From NCBI GenBank assembly GCA_036652735.1, contig JAVVVI010000024.1, forward strand, positions 1-37,943: a stretch of 37,943 bases of DNA, written 5' to 3'. This document shows positions 8,549 to 17,499 of the stretch, piece after piece (the first letter of the stretch is position 1; each line of letters opens with the position of its first letter). A model generated the notes under the pieces. It was not told where the DNA came from. It made no database searches and saw only the letters and a list, made by a program, of their open reading frames with translations. The stretch comes from JAGOGN01 sp036652735. GTDB lineage: Bacteria; Bacillota; Clostridia; Lachnospirales; Lachnospiraceae. The position numbers were made by a program, and so were the translations under genes.

Positions 8549-9226
8549 ATGAAGAAAGCTATTTTAGCAACAAAAGTCGGAATGACTCAAATCTTCAATA
8601 CAGACGGAGTATTAGTTCCGGTTACTGTATTAGAAGCTGGTCCATGTGTTGTTACACAGGTTAAAACTGTGAAGAACGATGGATACAGTGCAGTGCAGGT
8701 TGGCTTTACGGACAAGAAAGAAAAAATTGTCAATAAAGATGCAGCAGGCAAAAAAGAAATCAGAAACAGACATGGAGTAAACAAAGCAGAAAAAGGCCAC
8801 TTTGCAAAAGCAGGTGTAACAAGTAAGAGATTCGTACAGGAATTCAAATTTGAGAATGCTGAAGAATACAATATGGCTGATGAAATCAAAGCTGATATCT
8901 TTGCAGAAGGCGACAAAATTGACGCAACTGCAATTTCAAAAGGTAAAGGTTTCCAGGGTGCTATTAAGAGACACGGACATTCCAGAGGACCTATGGCTCA
9001 TGGATCTAAATTCCACCGTCATGCAGGATCCAGTGGTTCCTGTTCAAGCCCAAGCAAGGTATTTAAGGGTAAGAAAATGGCAGGACATATGGGGTGTAAG
9101 AAAATTACAGTTCAGAACTTGGAAGTAGTAAGAGTAGACGCTGCAAAGAACTTACTCTTAATTAAAGGTGCTGTACCAGGACCTAAGAAATCATTAGTAA
9201 CAATCAGGGAAACTGTAAAAGCTTAA
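8549..9226 (+). CDS. rplC: 50S ribosomal protein L3
   Basis: A 225-residue L3, slightly longer than the usual 205-215. The internal conserved segment 'GKGFQGAIKRHGHSRGPMAHGSKFHR' and 'KVFKGKKMAGHMG' mark the central loop that reaches toward the peptidyl-transferase centre. In this loop the Gln methylated by PrmB in E. coli is not evident (SCSSPSKV instead). Strong aggaggt ribosome binding site. Confidence 0.98.
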   Translation: MKKAILATKVGMTQIFNTDGVLVPVTVLEAGPCVVTQVKTVKNDGYSAVQVGFTDKKEKIVNKDAAGKKEIRNRHGVNKAEKGHFAKAGVTSKRFVQEFKFENAEEYNMADEIKADIFAEGDKIDATAISKGKGFQGAIKRHGHSRGPMAHGSKFHRHAGSSGSCSSPSKVFKGKKMAGHMGCKKITVQNLEVVRVDAAKNLLLIKGAVPGPKKSLVTIRETVKA

Positions 9227-9257
9227 TAGTTCTTGATAGGAAAGGAGGAACATACAG

Positions 9258-9878
9258 ATGGCTAACGTATCTGTTTTTAATATGGAAGGCAAAGAAGTAG
9301 GCAGCCTTGAACTTAACGATGCAGTCTTTGGCGTGACAGTAAATGAACATTTGGTGCATATGGCAACCGTTCAGCAACTTGCAAATAATCGTCAGGGAAC
9401 ACAAAAAGCAAAGACTCGTTCCGAAGTACGTGGCGGCGGAAGAAAGCCATGGGCACAAAAAGGAACCGGTCATGCAAGACAAGGATCCATTCGTGCACCA
9501 CAGTGGACAGGAGGCGGAGTTGTATTCGCACCGGTTCCAAGAGATTATTCTTTCAAGTTAAATAAGAAAGAAAAAAGAGCAGCATTAAAATCTGCTTTAA
9601 CATCCAGAGTAATGGAGAACAAGTTTATTGTTCTTGATGAACTCAGATTAGATGAAATCAAAACAAAAAAATTCCAGGAAGTGCTTAGTAACTTAAAGAT
9701 CGAGGGCGCACTTGTGATTTTAGGAGATAACAATCAGAATGCAGTTCTTTCAGCAAGGAACATTCCTTCAGTAAAAACCGCACAGATTAACACAATCAAT
9801 GTATATGATGTATTAAGATACAACACAGTAATTACTACAAAAGAAGCTGTAGCAAAGATTGAGGAGGTGTATGCATAA
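9258..9878 (+). CDS. rplD: 50S ribosomal protein L4
   Basis: A 206-residue L4 with the long basic loop 'RSEVRGGGRKPWAQKGTGHARQGS' that lines the nascent-peptide exit tunnel. In E. coli, L4 also represses its own operon by acting on the S10 leader, so it is the first candidate ligand for the leader at 7869-8091. Its stop codon shares one base with the rplW start (TAATG), implying coupled translation. Confidence 0.98.
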   Translation: MANVSVFNMEGKEVGSLELNDAVFGVTVNEHLVHMATVQQLANNRQGTQKAKTRSEVRGGGRKPWAQKGTGHARQGSIRAPQWTGGGVVFAPVPRDYSFKLNKKEKRAALKSALTSRVMENKFIVLDELRLDEIKTKKFQEVLSNLKIEGALVILGDNNQNAVLSARNIPSVKTAQINTINVYDVLRYNTVITTKEAVAKIEEVYA

Positions 9879-10177
9879 TGGCAAATATTAAATATTATGA
9901 TGTAATCCTTAAACCGGTAGTTACAGAAAAAAGTATGAATGCAATGAGTGAGAAAAAATACACATTTTTAGTTCACCCGGAAGCAAACAAAAGCATGATC
10001 AAAGAAGCAGTTGAAAAAATGTTTGATGGAACAAAAGTTGCCCATGTTAACACAATGAATCTTGATGGTAAAAACAAGAGACGTGGAGCGGTAACAGGAA
10101 AAACTGCAAGAACAAAAAAAGCTATCGTTCAGCTTACACCTGAAAGTAAAGACATAGAACTCTTTACAGGATTATAA
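9878..10177 (+). CDS. rplW: 50S ribosomal protein L23
   Basis: A 99-residue L23 of standard length ('YYDVILKPVVTEKSMNAMSEKKYTFLVHP'). It sits at the tunnel exit, where trigger factor and SRP dock. Start overlaps the rplD stop by one base. Confidence 0.98.
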   Translation: MANIKYYDVILKPVVTEKSMNAMSEKKYTFLVHPEANKSMIKEAVEKMFDGTKVAHVNTMNLDGKNKRRGAVTGKTARTKKAIVQLTPESKDIELFTGL

Positions 10178-10237
10178 AAGATAGCAACCTATACGCAACG
10201 AACGCGTGATAAATAGAGATTCGAAAGGAGAACGAAC

Positions 10238-11080
10238 ATGGGAATTAAGACATACAACCCATATACACCTTCTAGAAGAAATATGACAGGATCTGATTTT
10301 GCAGAAATTACAAAATCAACACCTGAAAAAGCATTAACAGTTTCTTTGAAAAAAAATGCCGGACGTAACAACCAGGGTAAGATTACAGTAAGACACCAGG
10401 GCGGCGGAAGCAGAAGGAAATATAGAATTATAGATTTCAAAAGAAGAAAAGACAATATTCCTGCAACAGTAGTTGCAATTGAGTACGATCCAAATAGAAC
10501 AGCCAACATTGCATTGCTGAGCTATGCAGATGGCGAGAAGACTTATATTCTTGCACCTGAAGGATTAAAAGTTGGAATGAAATTAATGAATGGACCGGAA
10601 GCAGAAGTAAGAGTTGGAAACTGTTTACCACTTGAGAACATTCCAGTAGGTTCACAGGTTCACAATATTGAACTTTATGCAGGAAAAGGTGGACAGCTGG
10701 TACGTTCTGCAGGACTTGGCGCACAGCTTATGGCAAAGGAAGGAAAGTACGCAACATTAAGACTTCCATCCGGCGAAATGAGAATGGTTCCAATTAACTG
10801 CCGTGCAACCATTGGATCAATCGGAAATGGTGACCACAACCTTATCAATATTGGTAAAGCAGGACGTAAACGTAACATGGGTATCCGCCCAACCGTTCGT
10901 GGTTCTGTAATGAATCCAAATGACCATCCACACGGTGGTGGTGAAGGAAAGGCTCCAATCGGACGTTCCGGACCATGTACACCTTGGGGTAAACCGGCAC
11001 TTGGATTAAAGACCAGAAAGAAAAATAAACATTCTAACAAGCTCATCGTAAGAAGAAGAGATGGTAAAGCAACAAAATAA
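10238..11080 (+). CDS. rplB: 50S ribosomal protein L2
   Basis: A 280-residue L2, full length. The highly conserved C-terminal region 'GSVMNPNDHPHGGGEGKAPIGR' contains the histidine region near the peptidyl-transferase centre. Preceded by a 60-nt gap with an aaaggag site. Confidence 0.99.
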   Translation: MGIKTYNPYTPSRRNMTGSDFAEITKSTPEKALTVSLKKNAGRNNQGKITVRHQGGGSRRKYRIIDFKRRKDNIPATVVAIEYDPNRTANIALLSYADGEKTYILAPEGLKVGMKLMNGPEAEVRVGNCLPLENIPVGSQVHNIELYAGKGGQLVRSAGLGAQLMAKEGKYATLRLPSGEMRMVPINCRATIGSIGNGDHNLINIGKAGRKRNMGIRPTVRGSVMNPNDHPHGGGEGKAPIGRSGPCTPWGKPALGLKTRKKNKHSNKLIVRRRDGKATK

Positions 11081-11091
11081 GGAGGAATAAT

Positions 11092-11373
11092 ATGTCTCGT
11101 TCATTAAAAAAAGGACCATTTGCAGATGATAGTTTACTGAAAAAAGTAGATGCCCTGAACGCAGCTGACAGCAAACAGGTAATTAAGACCTGGTCCCGCC
11201 GTTCTACAATCTTCCCGCAGATGGTTGGACATACAATTGCAGTTCATGATGGTAGAAAACATGTACCTGTATACGTTACTGAAGATATGGTAGGCCATAA
11301 ACTCGGCGAGTTCGTTGTTACAAGAACATACAGAGGACATGGAAAAGACGAAAAGAAATCAAAAGTTCGTTAA
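11092..11373 (+). CDS. rpsS: 30S ribosomal protein S19
   Basis: A 93-residue S19 with the expected 'MSRSLKKGPFADDSLLKK' start and 'WSRRSTIFPQMVGHTIAVHDGRKHVPVYV' core. Binds the 30S head with S13. Begins 11 nt after rplB with aaggagg. Confidence 0.98.
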   Translation: MSRSLKKGPFADDSLLKKVDALNAADSKQVIKTWSRRSTIFPQMVGHTIAVHDGRKHVPVYVTEDMVGHKLGEFVVTRTYRGHGKDEKKSKVR

Positions 11374-11401
11374 TGATAGAATTTGAAAGGAGGTTTTATC
11401 C

Positions 11402-11788
11402 ATGGCAAAAGGACATAGATCCCAAATAAAGAGAGAAAGAAATGCACAAAAAGATACCAGACCGTCCGCTAAGTTATCTTACGCAAGAATCCCGACCCAG
11501 AAAGCATGCTTCGTATTAGATGCGATCCGCGGGAAAGACGTAGAAACAGCACTTGGTATTTTAGCATATAATCCTAGATACGCTTCAAGCGTAGTGGAGA
11601 AAATTTTAAAATCAGCAATTGCCAATGCTGAAAACAACAATGGAATGAACGCTGAAAATCTTTATGTAGAAGAATGTTATGCTAACAAAGGACCTACAAT
11701 GAAGAGAATAAAACCAAGAGCACAGGGTAGAGCTTATAGAATCGAAAAGAGAATGAGCCATATTACCGTAGTGCTTAATGAAAGATAA
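11402..11788 (+). CDS. rplV: 50S ribosomal protein L22
   Basis: A 128-residue L22. The C-terminal beta-hairpin 'GPTMKRIKPRAQGRAYRI' is the tunnel loop in which macrolide-resistance changes are known elsewhere; no insertion is seen here. Good aaaggagg ribosome binding site. Confidence 0.98.
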   Translation: MAKGHRSQIKRERNAQKDTRPSAKLSYARIPTQKACFVLDAIRGKDVETALGILAYNPRYASSVVEKILKSAIANAENNNGMNAENLYVEECYANKGPTMKRIKPRAQGRAYRIEKRMSHITVVLNER

Positions 11789-11799
11789 GGAGGGCAAAC

Positions 11800-12456
11800 A
11801 TGGGACAGAAAGTTAATCCTCATGGTATGAGGGTCGGTGTCATTAAAGACTGGGACTCTAAATGGTATGCGGAAGCAGATTTTGCAGACTTCTTGGTTGA
11901 AGACTACAATCTTAGAACATATCTTAAGAAAAAATTATACGCTGCCGGTGTATCAAAGATAGAAATCGAAAGAACATCAGACAGAGTTAAAGTTATTCTT
12001 TATACAGCAAAACCTGGAGTAGTAATTGGTAAAGGTGGAGCAGAGATTGAGAAGATTAAAACAGAGCTTCAGAAATTTACAGAGAAGAAATTAGTTGTAG
12101 ATATCAAAGAAGTGAAGAGACCGGATAAAGATGCACAGTTAGTAGCTGAAAATATTGCATTGCAGTTAGAAAACCGTGTTTCCTTCCGTAGAGCAATGAA
12201 ATCCTGCATGGGAAGAAGCAGAAAAGCCGGAGCTTTAGGAATTAAAACCTGTGTTTCAGGACGTCTTGGCGGAGCCGATATGGCACGTACAGAGTTCTAC
12301 AGTGATGGAACAATTCCGCTTCAGACATTAAGAGCTGATATCGATTACGGTTTCGCTGAAGCAGATACTACTTTTGGAAAAGTTGGCGTGAAAGTATGGA
12401 TCTATAAAGGCGAAGTTCTTCCAACAAAAGGTGCAAGGGAAGGGAGCGATAAATAA
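11800..12456 (+). CDS. rpsC: 30S ribosomal protein S3
   Basis: A 218-residue S3 with the KH motif 'PGVVIGKGGAEIEKIKTEL' and the C-terminal domain 'GRLGGADMARTEFYSDGTIPLQTLRADIDYG'. It lines the mRNA entry tunnel. Starts 11 nt after rplV; its stop overlaps the rplP ATG by one base. Confidence 0.99.
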   Translation: MGQKVNPHGMRVGVIKDWDSKWYAEADFADFLVEDYNLRTYLKKKLYAAGVSKIEIERTSDRVKVILYTAKPGVVIGKGGAEIEKIKTELQKFTEKKLVVDIKEVKRPDKDAQLVAENIALQLENRVSFRRAMKSCMGRSRKAGALGIKTCVSGRLGGADMARTEFYSDGTIPLQTLRADIDYGFAEADTTFGKVGVKVWIYKGEVLPTKGAREGSDK

Positions 12457-12893
12457 TGTTAATGCCTAAGAGAGTAAAACGTCGTAAACAATTCCGCGGA
12501 TCCATGGCGGGAAAGGCGTTAAGAGGAAATAAAATTAGTAATGGTGAATATGGTATTGTAGCTACGGAGCCATGCTGGATTCGTTCCAACCAGATCGAAG
12601 CAGCCCGTGTTGCCATGACTCGTTATGTAAAGCGTGGCGGTCAAGTCTGGATTAAGATATTCCCTGATAAACCTGTTACAACAAAACCAGCTGAAACTCG
12701 TATGGGTTCCGGTAAAGGAACACTTGAATACTGGGTAGCCGTAGTAAAACCGGGCCGCGTTATGTTTGAAATCGCCGGAGTACCGGAAGAAGCAGCCAAA
12801 GAGGCACTTCGTCTTGCTATGCATAAATTACCTTGTAAATGTAAGATAGTTTCACGTGCAGACTTAGAAGGCGGTGAATCAAATGAAAACTAG
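12456..12893 (+). CDS. rplP: 50S ribosomal protein L16
   Basis: A 145-residue L16 ('MLMPKRVKRRKQFRG', 'TRYVKRGGQVWIKIFPDKPVT', 'RMGSGKG'). It binds near the A-site tRNA. A second ATG two codons in is equally plausible as start. The gene overlaps rpsC by one base and rpmC by 11 bases. Confidence 0.98.
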   Translation: MLMPKRVKRRKQFRGSMAGKALRGNKISNGEYGIVATEPCWIRSNQIEAARVAMTRYVKRGGQVWIKIFPDKPVTTKPAETRMGSGKGTLEYWVAVVKPGRVMFEIAGVPEEAAKEALRLAMHKLPCKCKIVSRADLEGGESNEN

Positions 12894-13086
12894 TAAATAC
12901 GTAGAAGAATTAAATACAAAAACAGTGAATGAGTTAAGTGAGTTGTTGGTATCTGCAAAGAAAGAGCTTTTCAATTTGAGATTCCAGAATGCAACGAACC
13001 AACTTGATAACACAAGCAGAATAACAGAAGTAAGAAAAAATATTGCAAGAATTCAGACAATGATGACTGCAAAAGCTGCTAAATAA
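12883..13086 (+). CDS. rpmC: 50S ribosomal protein L29
   Basis: A 67-residue helical-hairpin protein at the exit tunnel. I take the ATG at 12883 (MKTSKYVEEL) rather than an in-frame GTG at 12874, since aaggcgg is correctly placed for the former and the family usually starts this way. The conserved 'ELFNLRFQNATNQLDNTSRI' motif is intact. Confidence 0.95.
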   Translation: MKTSKYVEELNTKTVNELSELLVSAKKELFNLRFQNATNQLDNTSRITEVRKNIARIQTMMTAKAAK

Positions 13087-13115
13087 ATAATCCTACTAGA
13101 AAGGAGAGCCAAATC

Positions 13116-13373
13116 GTGGAAAATAGAAATCTTAGAAAAACACGTATAGGTAAGGTCGTAAGCAACAAGATGCAAAAAACCATCGTGGTTGCTGTAGAAG
13201 ACAATGTGAAACATGCATTGTACAAGAAGATTATCAAAAGAACATATAAATTAAAAGCACATGATGAAGATAATGCCTGTAATATTGGTGATACAGTAAA
13301 AGTTATGGAGACTAGACCATTGTCAAAAGACAAAAGATGGAGATTAGTCGAGATCATGGAAAGAGCAAAATAA
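13116..13373 (+). CDS. rpsQ: 30S ribosomal protein S17
   Basis: An 85-residue S17 with OB fold ('GKVVSNKMQKTIVVAVE', 'GDTVKVMETRPLSKDKRWRL'). GTG start with aaggagag 8 nt upstream. Confidence 0.97.
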   Translation: MENRNLRKTRIGKVVSNKMQKTIVVAVEDNVKHALYKKIIKRTYKLKAHDEDNACNIGDTVKVMETRPLSKDKRWRLVEIMERAK

Positions 13374-13389
13374 GAAGGAGGCTACCCGC

Positions 13390-13758
13390 ATGATTCAACA
13401 GGAAAGCAGACTGAAAGTTGCTGATAACACCGGAGCAAAAGAAATACTTTGTATTCGTGTTATGGGCGGCTCAACAAGAAGATATGCTAACATTGGCGAT
13501 ATCATTACTGCTACGGTTAAAGATGCAACACCAGGCGGTGTTGTCAAAAAAGGCGATGTTGTCAAAGCCGTAGTTGTTCGCACCAAAAAAGGTGCTCGTC
13601 GTAAAGACGGTTCTTATATAAGATTTGATGAAAACGCTGCAGTTATTATAAAAGATGACAAGACTCCAAGAGGAACTCGTATCTTTGGGCCAGTGGCAAG
13701 AGAGCTTCGTGATAAACAGTTTATGAAAATTGTATCACTTGCTCCAGAAGTATTATAG
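13390..13758 (+). CDS. rplN: 50S ribosomal protein L14
   Basis: A 122-residue L14, exactly the usual length ('MIQQESRLKVADNTGAKEI', 'GTRIFGPVARELR'). Binds at the subunit interface. Ribosome binding site aaggagg. Confidence 0.99.
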   Translation: MIQQESRLKVADNTGAKEILCIRVMGGSTRRYANIGDIITATVKDATPGGVVKKGDVVKAVVVRTKKGARRKDGSYIRFDENAAVIIKDDKTPRGTRIFGPVARELRDKQFMKIVSLAPEVL

Positions 13759-13769
13759 GAGGTTGCCAG

Positions 13770-14075
13770 ATGTTAAAGATCAAAAAGGGTGACTTGATAA
13801 AAGTTATCGCAGGAAAAGATAAAGGTAAAGAAGGCAAGGTTATTGCCGTTAACAAAAAAGACAGTACAGTTCTTGTAGAAGGCATTAACATGGTTACGAA
13901 ACACGCAAAACCAAGTATGGCTAACCAACAAGGTGGAATTATTCATCAGGAAGGTCCAGTGGACATTTCTAATGTTATGTATGTACAGAATGGAAAGATA
14001 ACAAGAGTTGGTTTTAAAATGGATGGAGATAAAAAAGTTCGTTTTGCAAAATCAACAGGTGATGTAATCGATTAA
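13770..14075 (+). CDS. rplX: 50S ribosomal protein L24
   Basis: A 101-residue L24 with the KOW motif 'KKGDLIKVIAGKDKGKEGKV' at the N-terminus. It is an early assembly protein. Starts 11 nt after rplN. Confidence 0.98.
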   Translation: MLKIKKGDLIKVIAGKDKGKEGKVIAVNKKDSTVLVEGINMVTKHAKPSMANQQGGIIHQEGPVDISNVMYVQNGKITRVGFKMDGDKKVRFAKSTGDVID

Positions 14076-14098
14076 TTGTAGAGAGGAGGACACATAAG

Positions 14099-14638
14099 TT
14101 GAGTAGACTCAAAGAGACTTACAGAAATGAGATTGTTCCGGCAATGATCAAGAAGTTTGAATATAAAAATGCAATGCAGGTGCCAAAACTTGAAAAAGTT
14201 GTTATTAACATGGGCGTCGGTGAAGCAAAAGAAAATGCAAAACTTTTAGAAGCAGCAGTAAAAGATATGGAAACAATTGCAGGACAGAAAGCAGTTATAA
14301 CCAAAGCGAAAAACTCAATTGCTAACTTCAAATTAAGAGAAGGAATGCCAATTGGTTGTAAAGTTACTTTAAGAGGAGAAAGAATGTATGAATTTGTTGA
14401 TCGTCTGATCAACCTTGCATTACCTCGTGTGCGTGACTTTAGAGGAGTTAATCCAAATGCATTTGATGGCAGAGGAAATTATGCACTTGGAATTAAAGAA
14501 CAATTAATCTTCCCTGAAATCGAATACGATAAAGTAGATAAAGTTAGAGGTATGGACGTTATATTTGTAACCACCGCTAACACAGATGAAGAAGCTCGTG
14601 AATTATTGACTCAGTTCAATATGCCATTCGCTAAATAA
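14099..14638 (+). CDS. rplE: 50S ribosomal protein L5
   Basis: A 179-residue L5 with the 'GLRVRDFRG'-type motif (here LALPRVRDFRGVN). It starts with TTG, a rare start in this window, behind a strong gaggagg. No alternative ATG fits the family's N-terminus, so the TTG is well supported. L5 contacts 5S rRNA and P-site tRNA. Confidence 0.97.
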   Translation: MSRLKETYRNEIVPAMIKKFEYKNAMQVPKLEKVVINMGVGEAKENAKLLEAAVKDMETIAGQKAVITKAKNSIANFKLREGMPIGCKVTLRGERMYEFVDRLINLALPRVRDFRGVNPNAFDGRGNYALGIKEQLIFPEIEYDKVDKVRGMDVIFVTTANTDEEARELLTQFNMPFAK

Positions 14639-14658
14639 GTGAGGAGGGAATTTTAATT

Positions 14659-14844
14659 ATGGCAAAAACATCAATGAAGATTAAACAGCAGCGCACACCA
14701 AAATTCTCTACCAGAGAATATAACCGTTGCAGAATTTGTGGTCGTCCACATGCTTACTTAAGAAAATACGGAATTTGCAGAATTTGCTTCCGTGAATTGG
14801 CATACAAAGGACAGATTCCAGGTGTTAGAAAAGCAAGCTGGTAG
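14659..14844 (+). CDS. rpsZ: 30S ribosomal protein S14, zinc-binding (type Z)
   Basis: A 61-residue short S14 with a zinc ribbon, C24-x2-C27 and C40-x2-C43. This is the zinc-containing form; a zinc-independent paralogue, if any, is not in this window. The symbol rpsN is also in use. Confidence 0.97.
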   Translation: MAKTSMKIKQQRTPKFSTREYNRCRICGRPHAYLRKYGICRICFRELAYKGQIPGVRKASW

Positions 14845-14895
14845 AAACAAAGCAACTTTAACGAATACCTAGTAAAAGATAGGAGGAAATAAAAC

Positions 14896-15297
14896 ATGAC
14901 AACAAGTGATCCAATTGCAGATATGCTTACAAGAATCCGTAATGCAAATACTGCGAAACACGATACAGTTGATATTCCATCTTCCAAAATCAAGCTTGCA
15001 ATTGCCGGAATTCTATTAGATGAAGGATATATTGCAAAATACGATATTATTGAAGATGGTCAGTTTAGTACAATACGCGTTACTTTAAAATATGGCGCAG
15101 ACAAAAATGAGAAGATCATTACAGGGCTTAAGAGAATTTCAAAACCGGGATTACGTGTATATGCCGGAAAAGATAAATTACCTAAGGTTCTTGGTGGATT
15201 GGGAATTGCGATTCTTTCAACAAACCAGGGAATTTTAACAGATAAAAGTGCAAGAAAGCTTCAGGTTGGTGGAGAAGTATTAGCATTCGTTTGGTAG
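14896..15297 (+). CDS. rpsH: 30S ribosomal protein S8
   Basis: A 133-residue S8 ('TTSDPIADMLTRIRNANTAKHD', 'VLGGLGIAILSTNQGILTD'). S8 is the spc-operon repressor in E. coli. Directly downstream, in the 86-nt gap before rplF, is an 8-bp perfect hairpin (15307-15331). Confidence 0.98.
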   Translation: MTTSDPIADMLTRIRNANTAKHDTVDIPSSKIKLAIAGILLDEGYIAKYDIIEDGQFSTIRVTLKYGADKNEKIITGLKRISKPGLRVYAGKDKLPKVLGGLGIAILSTNQGILTDKSARKLQVGGEVLAFVW

Positions 15298-15306
15298 TAT
15301 GAGACA

Positions 15307-15331
15307 GTTCTCTAAGCGTTGCCTAGAGAAC
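15307..15331 (+). promoter_or_regulatory. Hairpin in the rpsH-rplF gap
   Basis: gttctcta (15307-15314) pairs perfectly with tagagaac (15324-15331), loop agcgttgcc. No T-tract follows, so it is not a terminator; it may be an RNA-processing or protein-binding site. Confidence 0.45.
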
Positions 15332-15383
15332 GTTCCAACCAAGTTATCAAGTAACAAAAAATGAAAACACAGGAGGTACGGGC

Positions 15384-15923
15384 ATGTCACGTATAGGAAG
15401 AATGCCAATCGCAGTACCAGCCGGAGTAACGGTGGATATTGCAGAAAATAATCATGTGACTGTAAAAGGTCCAAAAGGGACTCTTGACAGAGTACTCCCT
15501 TCCGAGATGACTTTAAAAATGGAAGGCAGTGAGATCGTTGTTAGCAGACCCAATGAAATGAAGAAAATGAAATCTTTACACGGTTTGACAAGAACACTCC
15601 TTAACAACATGGTTGTTGGTGTAACAGATGGTTATAAAAAGCAGCTTGAAGTAAACGGAGTAGGCTTTAAAGTATCAAAAGCAGGAGATAAGTTAACACT
15701 GAACCTGGGATACTCCCATCCGGTAGAGATGATTGATCCGGACGGAATTGAATCTGTAGTAGAAGGCAACAAGATTACAATTGTAGGAATTGACAAAGAA
15801 AGAGTTGGCCAATACGCAGCGGAAATCAGAGACAAAAAGAGACCTGAACCATATAAGGGTAAAGGAATTAAGTATGCTGATGAGGTTGTTAGACGTAAAG
15901 TTGGTAAGACTGGTAAGAAATAA
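15384..15923 (+). CDS. rplF: 50S ribosomal protein L6
   Basis: A 179-residue L6 with two L6 repeats and the C-terminal signature 'RPEPYKGKGIKYADE'. It binds near the GTPase-associated region. Ribosome binding site caggaggt. Confidence 0.99.
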   Translation: MSRIGRMPIAVPAGVTVDIAENNHVTVKGPKGTLDRVLPSEMTLKMEGSEIVVSRPNEMKKMKSLHGLTRTLLNNMVVGVTDGYKKQLEVNGVGFKVSKAGDKLTLNLGYSHPVEMIDPDGIESVVEGNKITIVGIDKERVGQYAAEIRDKKRPEPYKGKGIKYADEVVRRKVGKTGKK

Positions 15924-15941
15924 TTAAAGGAGTGACGAAAA

Positions 15942-16310
15942 ATGATTAATAAAAAAGCAAGAGCTAACGTTCGTGTTAAGAAGCATAAAAGAATACGTAA
16001 TCGTTTCTCAGGTACAACTGAAAGACCTCGTTTAGCTGTGTTCAGAAGCAACAATCATATGTACGCTCAGATTATTGACGACACAGTTGGAAATACCCTT
16101 GTATCTGCATCTACAAATGACAAAGATTTAAGAGCAGATTTTGAAAAGACCAATAACACAGACGCAGCAACCCAATTAGGTACTGTAATTGCAAAAAAAG
16201 CTTTAGAAAAGGGAATCACCACTGTTGTCTTTGATAGAGGCGGCTTCATATATGAAGGAAAAGTAAAAGCATTAGCGGATGCAGCAAGAGAAGCTGGATT
16301 AATATTCTAA
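15942..16310 (+). CDS. rplR: 50S ribosomal protein L18
   Basis: A 122-residue L18, a 5S rRNA-binding protein, with the basic N-terminus and the 'RLAVFRSNNHMYAQIIDD' and 'VVFDRGGFIYEGKVKALADAAREAG' segments. Confidence 0.98.
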   Translation: MINKKARANVRVKKHKRIRNRFSGTTERPRLAVFRSNNHMYAQIIDDTVGNTLVSASTNDKDLRADFEKTNNTDAATQLGTVIAKKALEKGITTVVFDRGGFIYEGKVKALADAAREAGLIF

Positions 16311-16328
16311 CAAGGAGGAAACGATTAC

Positions 16329-16838
16329 ATGAAACATACAATCATTGATGCTAGTCAATTAGAATTAACAGAAAAAGTGGTATCAATCAAGCGTGTAACT
16401 AAGGTTGTAAAAGGTGGACGTAATATGCGATTCACTGCCTTAGTAGTTGTTGGAGACAACAATGGGCATGTAGGCGCCGGTTTAGGAAAAGCTACTGAAA
16501 TTCCAGAAGCAATCCGAAAAGGAAAAGAAGACGCCGCAAAGAAGCTTATAACTGTAAAACTAGATGAAAATAGCAGTATCACACATGATATTACCGGAAA
16601 ACATACCGGTGCAAGTGTATTACTAAAGAGAGCACCAGAAGGTACCGGAGTTATCGCTGGTGGTCCAGCACGTAATGTCTGCGAATTAGCAGGGATTAAG
16701 AACATCCGTACAAAATCTTTGGGATCAAACAACAAACAGAACGTAGTGTTAGCTACAATTGAGGCATTAAGCCAGTTGAAATCCCCTGAAGAAGTTGCTA
16801 AACTCCGCGGTAAATCTGTTGAAGAGATACTTGGTTAA
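16329..16838 (+). CDS. rpsE: 30S ribosomal protein S5
   Basis: A 169-residue S5 with the double-stranded RNA-binding region 'RVTKVVKGGRNMRFTALVVVGD' and the C-terminal 'AGGPARNVCELAGI' domain. It affects decoding accuracy. Confidence 0.99.
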   Translation: MKHTIIDASQLELTEKVVSIKRVTKVVKGGRNMRFTALVVVGDNNGHVGAGLGKATEIPEAIRKGKEDAAKKLITVKLDENSSITHDITGKHTGASVLLKRAPEGTGVIAGGPARNVCELAGIKNIRTKSLGSNNKQNVVLATIEALSQLKSPEEVAKLRGKSVEEILG

Positions 16839-16852
16839 GGAGGATATAAAGA

Positions 16853-17035
16853 ATGGCAAGCAAATTAAAAATCACACTTATGAAATCTACCATCGGAGCA
16901 GTTCCGAAGCAGAGAAAAACTGTAGTTGCTTTAGGTTTGAATAAAATTGGCAAGACAGTAGAGATGCCGGATAATGGTGCGGTAAGAGGTATGATTCAAA
17001 GGGTTAGACATTTAGTCAAAGTAGAAGAAATTTAA
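16853..17035 (+). CDS. rpmD: 50S ribosomal protein L30
   Basis: A 60-residue L30 of normal length ('KITLMKSTIGAVPKQRKTVVALGL'). Starts 14 nt after rpsE with aaggagg. Confidence 0.97.
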   Translation: MASKLKITLMKSTIGAVPKQRKTVVALGLNKIGKTVEMPDNGAVRGMIQRVRHLVKVEEI

Positions 17036-17058
17036 TATTAGGATAAGGAGGTGTCAGG

Positions 17059-17499
17059 ATGAACTTATCAAATTTACAACCTGCAGAGGGATCTAAACAC
17101 AGTGATAATTTCAGAAGAGGACGTGGACACGGTTCAGGAAATGGCAAGACGGCCGGTAAAGGACATAAGGGACAAAAAGCTCGTTCAGGAGCTCCAAGAC
17201 CTGGTTTCGAAGGTGGTCAGATGCCTTTATTCAGACGTATTCCAAAGCGTGGATTTACAAATAGAAACGCAAAATCAATCGTCGGAATTAATCTTTCAGC
17301 ATTAGAAGTATTTGATAATGGTGCAGTTGTATCCATTACTACATTATTGGAAAAAGGAATCGTTAAAAACCCGAGAGACGGAGTGAAAATTCTTGGAAAC
17401 GGGGAATTTACCAAAAAGCTAACTATTCAAGCAAATGCATTTAGCGCATCTGCTATTGAAAAAATTGTAGCTCTTGGTGGAAAAGCTGAGGTGATCTAA
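17059..17499 (+). CDS. rplO: 50S ribosomal protein L15
   Basis: A 146-residue L15 with the glycine-rich basic N-terminal extension that penetrates 23S rRNA ('RGRGHGSGNGKTAGKGHKGQ'). Its stop overlaps the secY start by one base (TAATG). Confidence 0.98.
   Translation: MNLSNLQPAEGSKHSDNFRRGRGHGSGNGKTAGKGHKGQKARSGAPRPGFEGGQMPLFRRIPKRGFTNRNAKSIVGINLSALEVFDNGAVVSITTLLEKGIVKNPRDGVKILGNGEFTKKLTIQANAFSASAIEKIVALGGKAEVI

Noticed and set aside
10675..11046. Minus-strand frame opposite rplB
   Set aside because: No start signal, and composition explained by the L2 coding strand.
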